Both the position numbers and the translations under genes were made by a program. Source: Balanoglossus misakiensis (lineage: Eukaryota; Hemichordata). Taken from it: a DNA stretch of 64,000 bases. Shown one piece after another: positions 31,272-46,269 of the stretch. Numbering within the stretch: the stretch's first letter is position 1; each line of letters starts with the position of its first letter. The stretch is from positions 11,656,001-11,720,000 of the forward strand of contig CM082586.2 in assembly GCA_040954595.2 (NCBI GenBank), written 5' to 3'. The notes below the pieces were generated by a model, which was not told the origin of the DNA, searched no databases, and worked only from the letters and a program-made list of their open reading frames with translations.

Positions 31272-33319
31272 GGGGGGGGGACAGAACGGTTCAATACTAC
31301 ATTTATTAGATATCAGCTAATTTTGGACAATCATCTAAAATCTAAATCATTTTTTCATATTTGGATATCTGATGATGTATGAAATTTCCATTATATGTAA
31401 AAATGGTGCTGATTATAAAAAATGCACTCTGAATGAGCTGATTTAATACAAAATTGCGTTTTATTCGTTTTTGCACCAAAAAGGTCATTTTTAGGCAAAA
31501 CATTCTTTATTTTTTTATTCGGTGACCTGATCATATATAAGCAATTGCTTGCATGTTAAAAGTTTTTATGACTTTTAAAAGCAGTGACACTGGCGGCATT
31601 CAACACGAAAATAACAATTTTAACCACAATTTGGTCAAAATGGTAAATTTTTGAAAATTACAAAAAATACCTGTTTTCTACATTTTCGGAAATCTGATGG
31701 AGTATAGAATGCTCGTCGTATATATATATCGATACCAATTCCACAAAAGACCGTCTAATTTGGCTCACTGCAGACAAAATTGCGTTTTACCAAATTTTCC
31801 TTGAAAATGTCATTTTTAGAAAAATAAAATAAAAAAACCTTCGTTCTTCGAATTTAGTGCCCTGATCATATATGACATGTTGATTGTATGTTAAAACTTT
31901 CGACCACTCCAAAAATGCAGAGATATTGACGGAATTCAAGAAAAAATAGCCATTTTGGCCATATTTTGACAAAATGGTACATTTTTAAAAAATCATAAAA
32001 AATAAAACTCTTTTCTTCATTTTCGGAAATATTATGGAGCATGAAGTGTCGTTCTCTTGTAAAAAGTGCTGCAAATTCCAGAAAATGTGGTATAATTTGA
32101 ATCACCCAAGACAAAATTACCATTTTCGACTTGTTTTCGAAAAATTGTCTTTTTTACAAAATAAATAAGAATAAATTCTTTTCTTAGTTTCAAACGGGTA
32201 GAGATACTTTCCACACGGGTTTTCTAACATTGAATTCCCGTTCATCAACTCAGATTTCCTACAGCATAAGTCGGCTAAAACCCTGACACTCTAGAGCAGA
32301 AACAGTTGCACACTGATAACGTTGAACAAGTCGATTTTTCTACGGCCTGGCTCGGCTAAATCTCGTCACAATATGACAGACACTAGCGTACGTTAGCAAC
32401 GGTGATCAAGTCAGATTTTCAACGGCATGGGTTGGATAAAGCGCCGGCACTCTAGAGCAGAAACACGCGTACAGAGACCACGTTGATCAAGTCTGATCTC
32501 CTACGGCTTGGCTCGACTAAAACCCCGGCACACTATGACAGACACTAGCGTTCGTTAGCAACGTTGATCAAGTCAGATTTCCTACGGCATGGCTTTGCTA
32601 AAGCCCTGACACTCTAGAGCAGAAACACGCGTACAGAGACCACGTTGATCTACTCACATTTCCATCGGCCTGGCACGGCTGATGCCCCGGCACTATATAT
32701 AGGACACAGACTGGCGTAAGTTAACAACGGTGATTACGTCGGATTTCCTACGGCCTGGTTTAGCTGAAGCCCCGGCACTTTAGAGCGGAAACACGCGTAC
32801 ATTGACCACGTTGATCAAGTCAGATTTCCTTCGGCGTGACTCGGCTGGTGCACCGGCTCTATATGACACAGACTGGCGTAAGTTATCAACGGTGATTACG
32901 TCGGATTTCCTACGGCCTGGTTTAGCTGAAGCCCCGGCACTTTAGAGCGGAAACACGCGTACATTGACCACGATGATCAAGTCAGATCTCCTACAGCCTG
33001 GCTCGACTAAAACCCCGGCACACCATGACAGACACTAGCGTTCGTTAGCAACGGTGATCAAGTCGGATTTCCTTCGGCCTGGCTCTGCAAAAGACCCGAC
33101 ACTCTAGTACAAAGACGTTGGCTAAGTCGGGCAAAACGAAGAGGGAAAGTCACAGCGGGTCAACACTCGACATTTGGTCGGGTAGGACTGCATTATTGCC
33201 TGTCAATTTATAGAGAAAGCCCGAATTTAACCAGGGCGTTCCAAACACCGACGTTAGTTGGGGGCACGGCCTGCAGTACTGCCGGGTAAGCTGACATCGG
33301 CGTACCGCATATAATGTAA
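31272..33319 (+). repeat. Satellite unit 7
   Basis: Eleven subrepeats, with 7a replaced by a 9a-type copy near 32730. From about 31621 it is the start of a 4,105-bp block repeated in units 9-10. Confidence 0.9.
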
Positions 33320-35370
33320 GGGGGGGGGGGACAGAACGGTTCAATACTACATTTATTAGATATCAGCTAATTTTGGACAATCATCTAAAATCTAAATCAT
33401 TTTTTCATATTTGGATATCTGATGATGTATGAAATTTCCATTATATGTAAAAATGGTGCTTATTATAAAACATGTACTCTGAATGAACTGATTTAATACA
33501 AGATTGCGTTTTATTCGTTTTTGCACCAAAAAGGTCATTTTTAGGCAAAACATTCTTTATATTTTTAATTCGGTGACCTGATCATATATAAACAATTGCT
33601 TGTATGTTAAAAGTTTTTATGACTTTTAAAAGCAGTGACACTGGCGGCATTCATCACGAAAATAACAATTTTAGCCACAATTTGGTCAAAATGGTAAATT
33701 TTTGAAATTTACAAAAAATACCTGTTTTCTACATTTTCGGAAATCTGATGGAGTGTAGAATGCTCTTCGTATGTATATATCGATACAATTTCCACAAAAG
33801 ACCGTCTAATTTGGCTCACTGCAGACAAAATTGCGTTTTACCAAATTTTCCTTGAAAATGTCATTTTTAGAAAAAAAAAAGAAAAAACCTTTGTTCTTCG
33901 AATTTGGTGCCCTGATCATATATGACATGTTGATTGTATGTTAAAACTCTCGACTACTCCAAAAATGCTGAGATATTGACGGAATTCAAGAAAAATAGCC
34001 ATTTTGGCCATATTGTGACAAAAATGGTAAATTTTTGAAAAATCATAAAAAATTAACTCTTTTCTTCATTTTCGGAAATATTATGGAGCATGAAGTGTCG
34101 TTCTCTTGTAAAAAGTGCTGCAAATTCCAGAAAAGGCGGTATAATTTGAATCACGCAAGACAAAATTGCAATTTTTCGACTTTTTTTTCGAAAAATTGTC
34201 TTTTTTACAAAATAAATAAGAATACATTCTTTTCTTAGTTTCAAACGGGTAGAGATACTTTCCAAACGGGTTTTCTAACATTGAATTCCCGTTCATCAAC
34301 TCAGATTTCCTACAGCATAAGTCGGATAAAACCCTGACACTCTAGAGCAGAAACAGTTGCACACTGGTAACGTTGAACAAGTCGATTTTTCTACGGCCTG
34401 GCTCGGCTAAATCTCCGTCACAATATGACAGACACTAGCGTACGTTAGCAACGGTGATCAAGTCAGATTTTCTACGGCATGGGTTGGGTAAAGCCCCGGC
34501 ACTCTAGAGCAGAAACACGCGTACAGAGACCACGTTGATCAAGTCTGATCTCCTACGGCTTGGCTCGACTAAAACCCCGGCACACTATGACAGACACTAG
34601 CGTTCGTTAGCAACGTTGATCAAGTCAGATTTCCTACGGCATGGCTTGGCTAAAGCCCTGGCACTCTAGAGCAGAAACACGCGTACAGAGACCACGTTGA
34701 TCTTCTCACATTTCCTTCGGCCTGGCACGGCTGATGCCCCGGCACTATATATAGGACACAAACTGGCGTAAGTTAACAACGGTAATCACGTCGGGTTTCC
34801 TACGGCCTGGCTCAGCTGAAGCCCCGGCACTCTAGAGCAGAAACAGGCGTACATTGACCACGTTGATCAAGTCAGATTTCCTACGGCGTGACTCGGCTGG
34901 TGCACCGGCTCTATATGACACAGACTGGCGTAAGTTATCAACGGTGATTACGTCGGATTTCCTACGGCCTGGTTTAGCTGAAGCCCCGGCACTTTAGAGC
35001 GGAAACACGCGTACATTGACCACGATGATCAAGTCAGATCTCCTACGGCCTGGCTCGACTAAAACCCCGGCACACCATGACAGACACTAGCGTTCGTTAG
35101 CAACGGTGATCAAGTCGGATTTCCTTCGGCCTGGCTCTGCAAAAGACCCGACACTCTAGTACAAAGACGTTGGCTAAGTTGGGCAAACCGAAGAGGGAAA
35201 GTCACAGCGGGTCAACACTCGACATTTGTTCCGGTAGGACTGCATTATTGCCTGTCAATTTATAGAGAAAGCCCGAATTTAAACAGGGCGTTTCAAACAC
35301 CGACGTTAGTTGGGGGCACGGCCTGCAGTACTGCCGGGTAAGCTGACATCAGCGTACCGCATATAATGTA
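33320..35370 (+). repeat. Satellite unit 8
   Basis: Canonical 11 subrepeats. Near-identical to unit 10, sharing rare variants such as the GCAATTTTTCGAC change near 34170 and CCAAACGGG at 34262. Confidence 0.9.
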
Positions 35371-37424
35371 GGGGGGGGGGGGGAAACAGAACGGTTCAAT
35401 ACTACATTTATCAGATATCAGCTAATTTTTGACAATCATCTAAAATGTAAATCATCTTTTCATATTTGGATATCTGATGATGTATGAAATTTCCATTATA
35501 TGTAAAAATGGTGCTGATTATAAAAATGCACTCTGAATGAGCTGATTTAATACAAAATTGCGTTTTATTCGTTTTTGCACCAAAAAGGTCATTTTTAGTC
35601 AAAACATTCTTTATTTTTTTAATTCGGTGACCTTATCATATATAAACAATTGCTTGTATGTTAAAATTTTTTATGACTTTTAAAAGCAATGACACTGGCG
35701 GCATTCAACACGAAAATAACAATTTTAACCACAATTTGGTCAAAATGGTAAATTTTTGAAAATTACAAAAAATACCTGTTTTCTACATTTTCGGAAATCT
35801 GATGGAGTATAGAATGCTCTTCGTATATATATATCGATACCAATTCCACAAAAGACCGTCTAATTTGGCTCACTGCAGACAAAATTGCGTTTTACCAAAT
35901 TTTCCTTGAAAATGTCATTTTTAGAAAAATAAAATAAAAAAACCTTCGTTCTTCGAATTTAGTGCCCTGATCATATATGACATGTTGATTGTATGTTAAA
36001 ACTTTCGACCACTCCAAAAATGCAGAGATATTGACGGAATTCAAGAAAAAATAGCCATTTTGGCCATATTTTGACAAAATGGTACATTTTTAAAAAATCA
36101 TAAAAAATAAAACTCTTTTCTTCATTTTCGGAAATATTATGGAGCATGAAGTGTCGTTCTCTTGTAAAAAGTGCTGCAAATTCCAGAAAATGTGGTATAA
36201 TTTGAATCACCCAAGACAAAATTACCATTTTCGACTTGTTTTCGAAAAATTGTCTTTTTTACAAAATAAATAAGAATAAATTCTTTTCTTAGTTTCAAAC
36301 GGGTAGAGATACTTTCCACACGGGTTTTCTAACATTGAATTCCCGTTCATCAACTCAGATTTCCTACAGCATAAGTCGGCTAAAACCCTGACACTCTAGA
36401 GCAGAAACAGTTGCACACTGATAACGTTGAACAAGTCGATTTTTCTACGGCCTGGCTCGGCTAAATCTCGTCACAATATGACAGACACTAGCGTACGTTA
36501 GCAACGGTGATCAAGTCAGATTTTCAACGGCATGGGTTGGATAAAGCGCCGGCACTCTAGAGCAGAAACACGCGTACAGAGACCACGTTGATCAAGTCTG
36601 ATCTCCTACGGCTTGGCTCGACTAAAACCCCGGCACACTATGACAGACACTAGCGTTCGTTAGCAACGTTGATCAAGTCAGATTTCCTACGGCATGGCTT
36701 TGCTAAAGCCCTGACACTCTAGAGCAGAAACACGCGTACAGAGACCACGTTGATCTACTCACATTTCCATCGGCCTGGCACGGCTGATGCCCCGGCACTA
36801 TATATAGGACACAGACTGGCGTAAGTTAACAACGGTGATTACGTCGGATTTCCTACGGCCTGGTTTAGCTGAAGCCCCGGCACTTTAGAGCGGAAACACG
36901 CGTACATTGACCACGTTGATCAAGTCAGATTTCCTTCGGCGTGACTCGGCTGGTGCACCGGCTCTATATGACACAGACTGGCGTAAGTTATCAACGGTGA
37001 TTACGTCGGATTTCCTACGGCCTGGTTTAGCTGAAGCCCCGGCACTTTAGAGCGGAAACACGCGTACATTGACCACGATGATCAAGTCAGATCTCCTACA
37101 GCCTGGCTCGACTAAAACCCCGGCACACCATGACAGACACTAGCGTTCGTTAGCAACGGTGATCAAGTCGGATTTCCTTCGGCCTGGCTCTGCAAAAGAC
37201 CCGACACTCTAGTACAAAGACGTTGGCTAAGTCGGGCAAACCGAAGAGGGAAAGTCACAGCGGGTCAACACTCGACATTTGGTCGGGTAGGACTGCATTA
37301 TTGCCTGTCAATTTATAGAGAAAGCCCGAATTTAACCAGGGCGTTCCAAACACCGACGTTAGTTGGGGGCACGGCCTGCAGTACTGCCGGGTAAGCTGAC
37401 ATCGGCGTACCGCATATAATGTAA
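35371..37424 (+). repeat. Satellite unit 9
   Basis: A mosaic. Its first ~355 bases match unit 11, and from about 35726 it matches unit 7, including the 9a-for-7a replacement. This is the junction of the 4,105-bp duplication. Confidence 0.9.
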
Positions 37425-39477
37425 GGGGGGGGGGGGGACAGAACGGTTCAATACTACATTTATTAGATATCAGCTAATTTTGGACAATCATCTAAAATCT
37501 AAATCATTTTTTCATATTTGGATATCTGATGATGTATGAAATTTCCATTATATGTAAAAATGGTGCTTATTATAAAACATGTACTCTGAATGAACTGATT
37601 TAATACAAGATTGCGTTTTATTCGTTTTTGCACCAAAAAGGTCATTTTTAGGCAAAACATTCTTTATATTTTTAATTCGGTGACCTGATCATATATAAAC
37701 AATTGCTTGTATGTTAAAAGTTTTTATGACTTTTAAAAGCAGTGACACTGGCGGCATTCATCACGAAAATAACAATTTTAGCCACAATTTGGTCAAAATG
37801 GTAAATTTTTGAAATTTACAAAAAATACCTGTTTTCTACATTTTCGGAAATCTGATGGAGTGTAGAATGCTCTTCGTATGTATATATCGATACAATTTCC
37901 ACAAAAGACCGTCTAATTTGGCTCACTGCAGACAAAATTGCGTTTTACCAAATTTTCCTTGAAAATGTCATTTTTAGAAAAAAAAAAGAAAAAACCTTTG
38001 TTCTTCGAATTTGGTGCCCTGATCATATATGACATGTTGATTGTATGTTAAAACTCTCGACTACTCCAAAAATGCTGAGATATTGACGGAATTCAAGAAA
38101 AATAGCCATTTTGGCCATATTGTGACAAAAATGGTAAATTTTTGAAAAATCATAAAAAATTAACTCTTTTCTTCATTTTCGGAAATATTATGGAGCATGA
38201 AGTGTCGTTCTCTTGTAAAAAGTGCTGCAAATTCCAGAAAAGGCGGTATAATTTGAATCACGCAAGACAAAATTGCAATTTTTCGACTTTTTTTTCGAAA
38301 AATTGTCTTTTTTACAAAATAAATAAGAATACATTCTTTTCTTAGTTTCAAACGGGTAGAGATACTTTCCAAACGGGTTTTCTAACATTGAATTCCCGTT
38401 CATCAACTCAGATTTCCTACAGCATAAGTCGGATAAAACCCTGACACTCTAGAGCAGAAACAGTTGCACACTGGTAACGTTGAACAAGTCGATTTTTCTA
38501 CGGCCTGGCTCGGCTAAATCTCCGTCACAATATGACAGACACTAGCGTACGTTAGCAACGGTGATCAAGTCAGATTTTCTACGGCATGGGTTGGATAAAG
38601 CCCCGGCACTCTAGAGCAGAAACACGCGTACAGAGACCACGTTGATCAAGTCTGATCTCCTACGGCTTGGCTCGACTAAAACCCCGGCACACTATGACAG
38701 ACACTAGCGTTCGTTAGCAACGTTGATCAAGTCAGATTTCCTACGGCATGGCTTGGCTAAAGCCCTGGCACTCTAGAGCAGAAACACGCGTACAGAGACC
38801 ACGTTGATCTTCTCACATTTCCTTCGGCCTGGCACGGCTGATGCCCCGGCACTATATATAGGACACAAACTGGCGTAAGTTAACAACGGTAATCACGTCG
38901 GGTTTCCTACGGCCTGGCTCAGCTGAAGCCCCGGCACTCTAGAGCAGAAACAGGCGTACATTGACCACGTTGATCAAGTCAGATTTCCTACGGCGTGACT
39001 CGGCTGGTGCACCGGCTCTATATGACACAGACTGGCGTAAGTTATCAACGGTGATCACGTCGGATTTCCTACGGCCTGGTTTAGCTGAAGCCCCGGCACT
39101 TTAGAGCGGAAACACGCGTACATTGACCACGATGATCAAGTCAGATCTCCTACGGCCTGGCTCGACTAAAACCCCGGCACACCATGACAGACACTAGCGT
39201 TCGTTAGCAACGGTGATCAAGTCGGATTTCCTTCGGCCTGGCTCTGCAAAAGACCCGACACTCTAGTACAAAGACGTTGGCTAAGTTGGGCAAACCGAAG
39301 AGGGAAAGTCACAGCGGGTCAACACTCGACATTTGTTCCGGTAGGACTGCATTATTGCCTGTCAATTTATAGAGAAAGCCCGAATTTAAACAGGGCGTTT
39401 CAAACACCGACGTTAGTTGGGGGCACGGCCTGCAGTACTGCCGGGTAAGCTGACATCAGCGTACCGCATATAATGTA
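37425..39477 (+). repeat. Satellite unit 10
   Basis: Second copy of unit 8, offset 4,105-4,107 bases. I noticed only a few substitutions and G- or A-run length changes. Confidence 0.9.
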
Positions 39478-41846
39478 GGGGGGGGGGGAAACAGAACGGT
39501 TCAATACTACATTTATCAGATATCAGCTAATTTTTGACAATCATCTAAAATGTAAATCATCTTTTCATATTTGGATATCTGATGATGTATGAAATTTCCA
39601 TTATATGTAAAAATGGTGCTGATTATAAAAATGCACTCTGAATGAGCTGATTTAATACAAAATTGCGTTTTATTCGTTTTTGCACCAAAAAGGTCATTTT
39701 TAGTCAAAACATTCTTTATTTTTTTAATTCGGTGACCTTATCATATATAAACAATTGCTTGTATGTTAAAATTTTTTATGACTTTTAAAAGCAATGACAC
39801 TGGCGGCATTCAACACGAAAATAACAATTTTAGCCACAATTCGGTCAAAATGGTAAATTTTTGAAAATTACAAAAAATACCTGTTTTCTACATTTTCGGA
39901 AATCTGATGGAGTATAGAATGCTCTTCGTATGTATATATCGATACAAATTCCACAAAAGACCGTCTAATTTGGCTCACTGCAGACAAAATTGAGTTTTAC
40001 CAAATTTTCCTTGAAAATGTCATTTTTAGAAAAAAAAATAAAAAACCTTTGTTCTTCGAATTTAGTGCCTGATCATATATGACATGTTGATTGTATGTTA
40101 AAACTTTCGACCACTCCAAAAATGCTGAGATATTGACGGAATTCAAGAAAAAATAGCCATTTTGGCCATATTTTGACAAAAATGGTAATTTTTTAAAAAA
40201 TCATAAAAAATTAACTCTTTTCTTCATTTTCGGAAATATTATAGAGCATGAAGTGTCGTTCTCTTGTAAAAAGTGCTGCAAATTCCAGAAAAGGCGGCAT
40301 AATTTGAATCACCCAAGACAAAATTACCATTTTCGACTTTTTTTCGAAATATTGTTTTTTTTACAAAATAAATAAGAATAAATTCTTTTCTTAGTTCCAA
40401 ACGGGTAGAGATACTTTCCACACGGATTTCTAACATTGAATTCCCGTTCATCAACTCAGATTTCCTACAAGTCGGCTAAAACCCTGACACTCTAGAACAG
40501 AAACAGTTGCACACTGGTAACGTTGAACAAGTCGATTTTTCTACGGCCTGGCTCGGCTAAATCTCCGTCACAATATGACAGACACTAGCGTAGGTTAGCA
40601 ACGGTGATCAAGTCAGATTTTCTACGGCATGGCTTGGATAAAGCCCCGGCACTCCAGAGCAGAAACACGCGTACAGAGACCACGCTGATCAAGTCTGATC
40701 TCCTACGGCTTGGTTCGACTAAAACCCCGGCACACTATGACAGACACTAGCGTTCGTTAGCAACGTTGATCAAGTCAGATTTCCTACGGCATGGCTTGGC
40801 TAAAGCCCTGGCACTCTAGAGCAGAAACACGCGTACAGAAACCACGTTGATCTACTCACATTTCCTTCGGCCTGGCACGGCTGATGCCCCGGCAGTATAT
40901 ATAGGACACAGACTTGCGTAAGTTAACAACGGTAATCACGTCGGGTTTCCTACGGCCTGGCTCAGCTGAAGCCCCGGCACTCTAGAGCAGAAACAGGCGT
41001 ACATTGACCACGTTGATCAAATCAGATTCCTACGGCGTGACTCCGCTGGTGCACCGGCTCTATATGACACAGACTGGCGTAAGTTATCAACGGTGATTAC
41101 GTCGGATTTCCTACGGCCTGGTTTAGCTCAAGCCCCGGCACTTTAGAGCGGAAACACGCGTACATTGACCACGATGATCAAGTCAGATCTCCTACGGCTT
41201 GGCTCGACTAAAACCCCGGCACACTATGACAGACACTAGCGTTCGTTAGCAACGTTGATCAATTCAGATTTCCTACGGCATGGCTTGGCTAAAGCCCTGG
41301 CATTCTAGAGCAGAAACACGCGTACAGAGACCACATTGATCTACTCACATTTCCTTAGGCCTGGCACGGCTGATGCCCCGCACTATATATAGGACACAGA
41401 CTGGCGTAAGTTATCAACGGTGATTACGTCGGATTTCCTACGGCCTGGTTTAGCTGAAGCCCCGGCACTTTAGAGCGGAAACACGCGTACATTGACCACG
41501 ATGATCCAGTCAGATCTCCTACGGCCTGGCTCGACTAAAACCCCGGCACACCATGACAGACACTAGCGTTCGTTAGCAACGGTGATCAAGTCGGATTTCC
41601 TTCGGCCTGGCTCTGCAAAACACCCGACACTCTAGTACAAAGACGTTGGCTAAGTCGGGCAAACCGAAGAGGGAAAGTCACAGCGGGTCAACACTCGACA
41701 TTTGTTCCGGTAGGACTACATTATTGCCTGTCAATTTATAGAGAAAGCCCGAATTTAACCAGGGCGTTTCAAACACCGACGTTAGTTGGGGGCACGGCCT
41801 GCAGTACTGACGGGTAAGCTGACATCGGCGTACCGCATTTAATGTA
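39478..41846 (+). repeat. Satellite unit 11 (15 subrepeats)
   Basis: 2369 bases. Four extra subrepeats (4b, 5a, 6b and a 9a copy) follow the normal 9a, adding two a/b pairs (~324 bases). Confidence 0.9.
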
Positions 41847-43891
41847 GGGGGGGGGGGGGGAACAGAACGGTTCAATACTATATTTATTAGATATCAGCTA
41901 CTTTTGGACAATCATCTAAAATCTAAATCATTTTTTCATATTTGGATATCTGATGATGGATGAAATTTCCATTATATGTAAAAATGGTGCTGATTATAAA
42001 AAATGCACTCTGAATGAGCTGATTTAATACAAAATTGCGTTTTATTCGTTTTTGCACCAAAAAGGTCATTTTTAGGGAAACATTCTTTATTCTTTAAATT
42101 CGGTGACCTGATCATATATAAACAATTGCTTGTATGTTAAAAGTTTTAATGACTTTTAAAAGCAGTGACACTGGCGGCATTCAACACGAAAATAACAATT
42201 TTAGCCACAATTCGGTCAAAATGGTAAATTTTTGAAAATTACAAAAAATACCTGTTTTCTACATTTTCGGAAATCTGATGGAGTATAGAATGCTCTTCGT
42301 ATACATATATCGATACAAATTCCACAAAAAACGGCCAATTTGGCTCACTGCAGACAAAATTGCGTTTTACCAAATTTTCCTTGAAAATGTCATTTTTAGA
42401 AAAAAAAATAAGAAAAACCTTTGTTCTTCGAATTTGGTGCCCTGATCATATATGACATGTTGATTGTATGTTAAAACTTTCGACCACTCCAAAAATGCAG
42501 AGATATTGACGGAATTCAAGAAAAAATAGCCATTTTGGCCATATTTTGACAAAAATGGTAAATTTTTAAAAAATCATAAAAAATTAACTCTTTTCTTCAT
42601 TTTCGGAAATATTATGGAGCATGCAGTGTCGTTCTCTTGTAAAAAGTGCTGCAAATTCCAGAAAAGGCGGTATAATTTGAAACACCCAAGACAAAATTAC
42701 CATTTTCGACTTTTTTTCGAAATATTGTTTTTTTACAAAATAAATAAGAATAAATTCTTTTCTTAGTTCCAAACGGGTAGAGATACTTTCCACACGGATT
42801 TCTAACATTGAATTCCCGTTCATCAACTCAGATTTCCTACAAGTCGGCTAAAACCCTGACACTCTAGAACAGAAACAGTTGCACACTGGTAACGTTGAAC
42901 AAGTCGATTTTTCTACGGCCTGGCTCGGCTAAATCTCCGTCACAATATGACAGACACTAGCGTAGGTTAGCAACGGTGATCAAGTCAGATTTTCTACGGC
43001 ATGGCTTGGATAAAGCCCCGGCACTCCAGAGCAGAAACACGCGTACAGAGACCACGCTGATCAAGTCTGATCTCCTACGGCTTGGTTCGACTAAAACCCC
43101 GGCACACTATGACAGACACTAGCGTTCGTTAGCAACGTTGATGAAGTCAGATTTCCTACGGCATGGCTTGGCTAAAGCCCTGGCACTTTAGAGCAGAAAC
43201 ACGCGTACAGAAACCACGTTGATCTACTCACATTTCCTTCGGCCTGGCACGGCTGATGCCCCGGCAGTATATATAGGACACAGACTTGCGTAAGTTAACA
43301 ACGGTAATCACGTCGGGTTTCCTACGGCCTGGCTCAGCTGAAGCCCCGGCACTCTAGAGCAGAAACAGGCGTACATTGACCACGTTGATCAAATCAGATT
43401 CCTACGGCGTGACTCGGCTGGTGCACTGGCTCTATATGACACAGACTGGCGTAAGTTATCAACGGTGATTACGTCGGATTTCCTACGGCCTGGTTTAGCT
43501 GAAGCCCCGGCACTTTAGAGCGGAAACACGCGTACATTGACCACGATGATCCAGTCAGATCTCCTACGGCCTGGCTCGACTAAAACCCCGGCAAACCATG
43601 ACAGACACTAGCGTTCGTTAGCAACGGTGATCAAGTCGGATTTCCTTCGGCCTGGCTCTGCAAAACACCCGACACTCTAGTACAAAGACGTTGGCTAAGT
43701 CGGGCAAACCGAAGAGGGAAAGTCACAGCGGGTCAACACTCGACATTTGTTCCGGTAGGACTACATTATTGCCTGTCAATTTATAGAGAAAGCCCGAATT
43801 TAACCAGGGCGTTTCAAACACCGACGTTAGTTGTGGGCACGGCCTGCAGTACTGCCGGGTAAGCTGACATCGGCGTACCGCATTTAATGTA
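41847..43891 (+). repeat. Satellite unit 12
   Basis: Eleven subrepeats. It shares the CGAAATATTG variant and the shortened 1a subrepeat with units 11 and 20. Confidence 0.9.
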
Positions 43892-46269
43892 GGGGGGGGG
43901 GGGAACAGAACGGTTCAATACTATATTTATTAGATATCAGCTACTTTTGGACAATCATCTAAAATCTAAATCATTTTTTCATATTTGGATATCTGATGAT
44001 GAATGAAATTTCCATTATATGTAAAAATGGTGCTGATTATAAAAAATGCACTCTGAATGAGCTGATTTAATACAAAATTGCGTTTTATTCGTTTTTGCAC
44101 CAAAAAGGTCATTTTTAGGGAAACATTCTTTATTCTTTAAATTCGGTGACCTGATCATATATAAACAATTGCTTGTATGTTAAAAGTTTTAATGACTTTT
44201 AAAAGCAGTGACACTGGCGGCATTCAACACGAAAATAACAATTTTAGCCACAATTCGGTCAAAATGGTAAATTTTTGAAAATTACAAAAAATACCTGTTT
44301 TCTACATTTTCGGAAATCTGATGGAGTATAGAATGCTCTTCGTATACATATATCGATACAAATTCCACAAAAAACGGCCAATTTGGCTCACTGCAGACAA
44401 AATTGCGTTTTACCAAATTTTCCTTGAAAATGTCATTTTTAGAAAAAAAAATAAAAAAAACCTTTGTTCTTCGAATTTGGTGCCCTGATCATATATGACA
44501 TGTTGATTGTATGTTAAAACTTTCGACCACTCCAAAAATGCAGAGATATTGACGGAATTCAAGAAAAAATAGCCATTTTGGCCATATTTTGACAAAAATG
44601 GTAAATTTTTAAAAAATCATAAAAAATTAACTCTTTTCTTCATTTTCGGAAATATTATGGAGCATGCAGTGTCGTTCTCTTGTAAAAAGTGCTGCAAATT
44701 CCAGAAAAGGCGGTATAATTTGAATCACCCATGACAAAATTACCATTTTCGACTTTTTTTCGAAAAATTGTGATTTTTACAAAATAAATAAGAATAAATT
44801 ATTTTCTTAGTTTCAAAAGGGTAGAGACACTTTCCACACAATTTTTTTAACATTGAATTCCCATTCATCAACTCAGATTTCCTACAGCATAAGTCGGCTA
44901 AAACCCTGACACTCTAGAGCAGAAACAGTTGCACAATGGTAACGTTGAACAAGTCGATTTTTCTACGGCCTGGCTCGGCTAAATCTCCGTCACAATATGA
45001 CAGACACTAGCGCACGTTAGCAACGGTGATCAAGTCAGATTTTCTACGGCATGGCTGGGATAAAGCCCCGGCACTCTAGAGCAGAAACACGCGTACAGAG
45101 ACCACGTTGATCAAGTCTGATCTCCTACGGCTTGGCTCGACTAAAACCCCGGCACACTATGACAGACACTAGCGTTCGTTAGCAACGTTGATCAAGTCAG
45201 ATTTCCTACGGCATGGCTTGGCTAAAGCCCTGGCACTCTAGAGCAGAAACACGCGTACAGAGACCACGTTGATCTACTCCCATTTCCTTCGGCCTGGCAC
45301 AGCTGATGCCCCGGCACTATATATAGGACACAGACTGGCGTAAGTTAACAACGGTAATCACGTCGGGTTTCCTACGGCCTGGCTCAGCTGAAGCCCCGGC
45401 ACTCTAGAGCAGAAACAGGCGTACATTGACCACGTTGATCAAGTCAGATGTCCTACGGCGTGACTCCGCTGGTGCACCGGCTCTATATGACACAGACTGG
45501 CGTAAGTTATCAACGGTGATTACGTCGGATTTCCTACGGCCTGGTTTAGCTCAAGCCCCGGCACTTTAGAGCGGAAACACGCTTACATTGACCACGATGA
45601 TCAAATCAGATCTCCTACGGCTTGGCTCGACTAAAACCCCGGCACACTATGACAGACACTAGCGTTCGTTAGCAACGTTGATCAAGTCAGATTTCCTACG
45701 GCATGACTTGGCTAAAGCCCTGGCATTCTAGAGCAGAAACACGCGTACAGAGACCATATTGATCTACTCACATTTCCTTAGGCCTGGCACGGCTGATGCC
45801 CCGCACTATATATAGGACACAGACTGGCGTAAGTTAACAACGGTAATCACGTCGGGTTTCCTACGGCCTGGATCAGCTGAAGCCCCGGCACTCTAGAGCA
45901 GAAACAGGCGTACATTGACCACGTTGATCAAGTCAGATTTCCTACGGCCTGGTTCGACTAAAACCCCGGCACACCATGACAGACAATAGCGTTCGTTAGC
46001 AACGGTGATCAAGTCGGATTTCCTTCGGCCTGGCTCGGCAAAAGACCCGACCCTCTAGTACAAAGACGTTGGCTAAGTCGGGCAAACCGAAGAGGGAAAG
46101 TCACAGCGGGTCAACACTCGACATTTGTTCGGGTAGGACTGCATTATTGCCTGTTAATTTATAGAGAAAGCCCGAATTTAACCAGGGCGCTTCAAACACC
46201 GACGTTAGTTGGGGGCACGGCCTGCAGTACTGCCGGGTAAGGTGACATCGGCGTACCGCATATAATGTA
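43892..46269 (+). repeat. Satellite unit 13 (15 subrepeats)
   Basis: 2378 bases. The late GC block ends with an 8b/10b fusion (near 45930) before 11a. It forms the long half of the 3.94-kb long/short pair. Confidence 0.9.
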
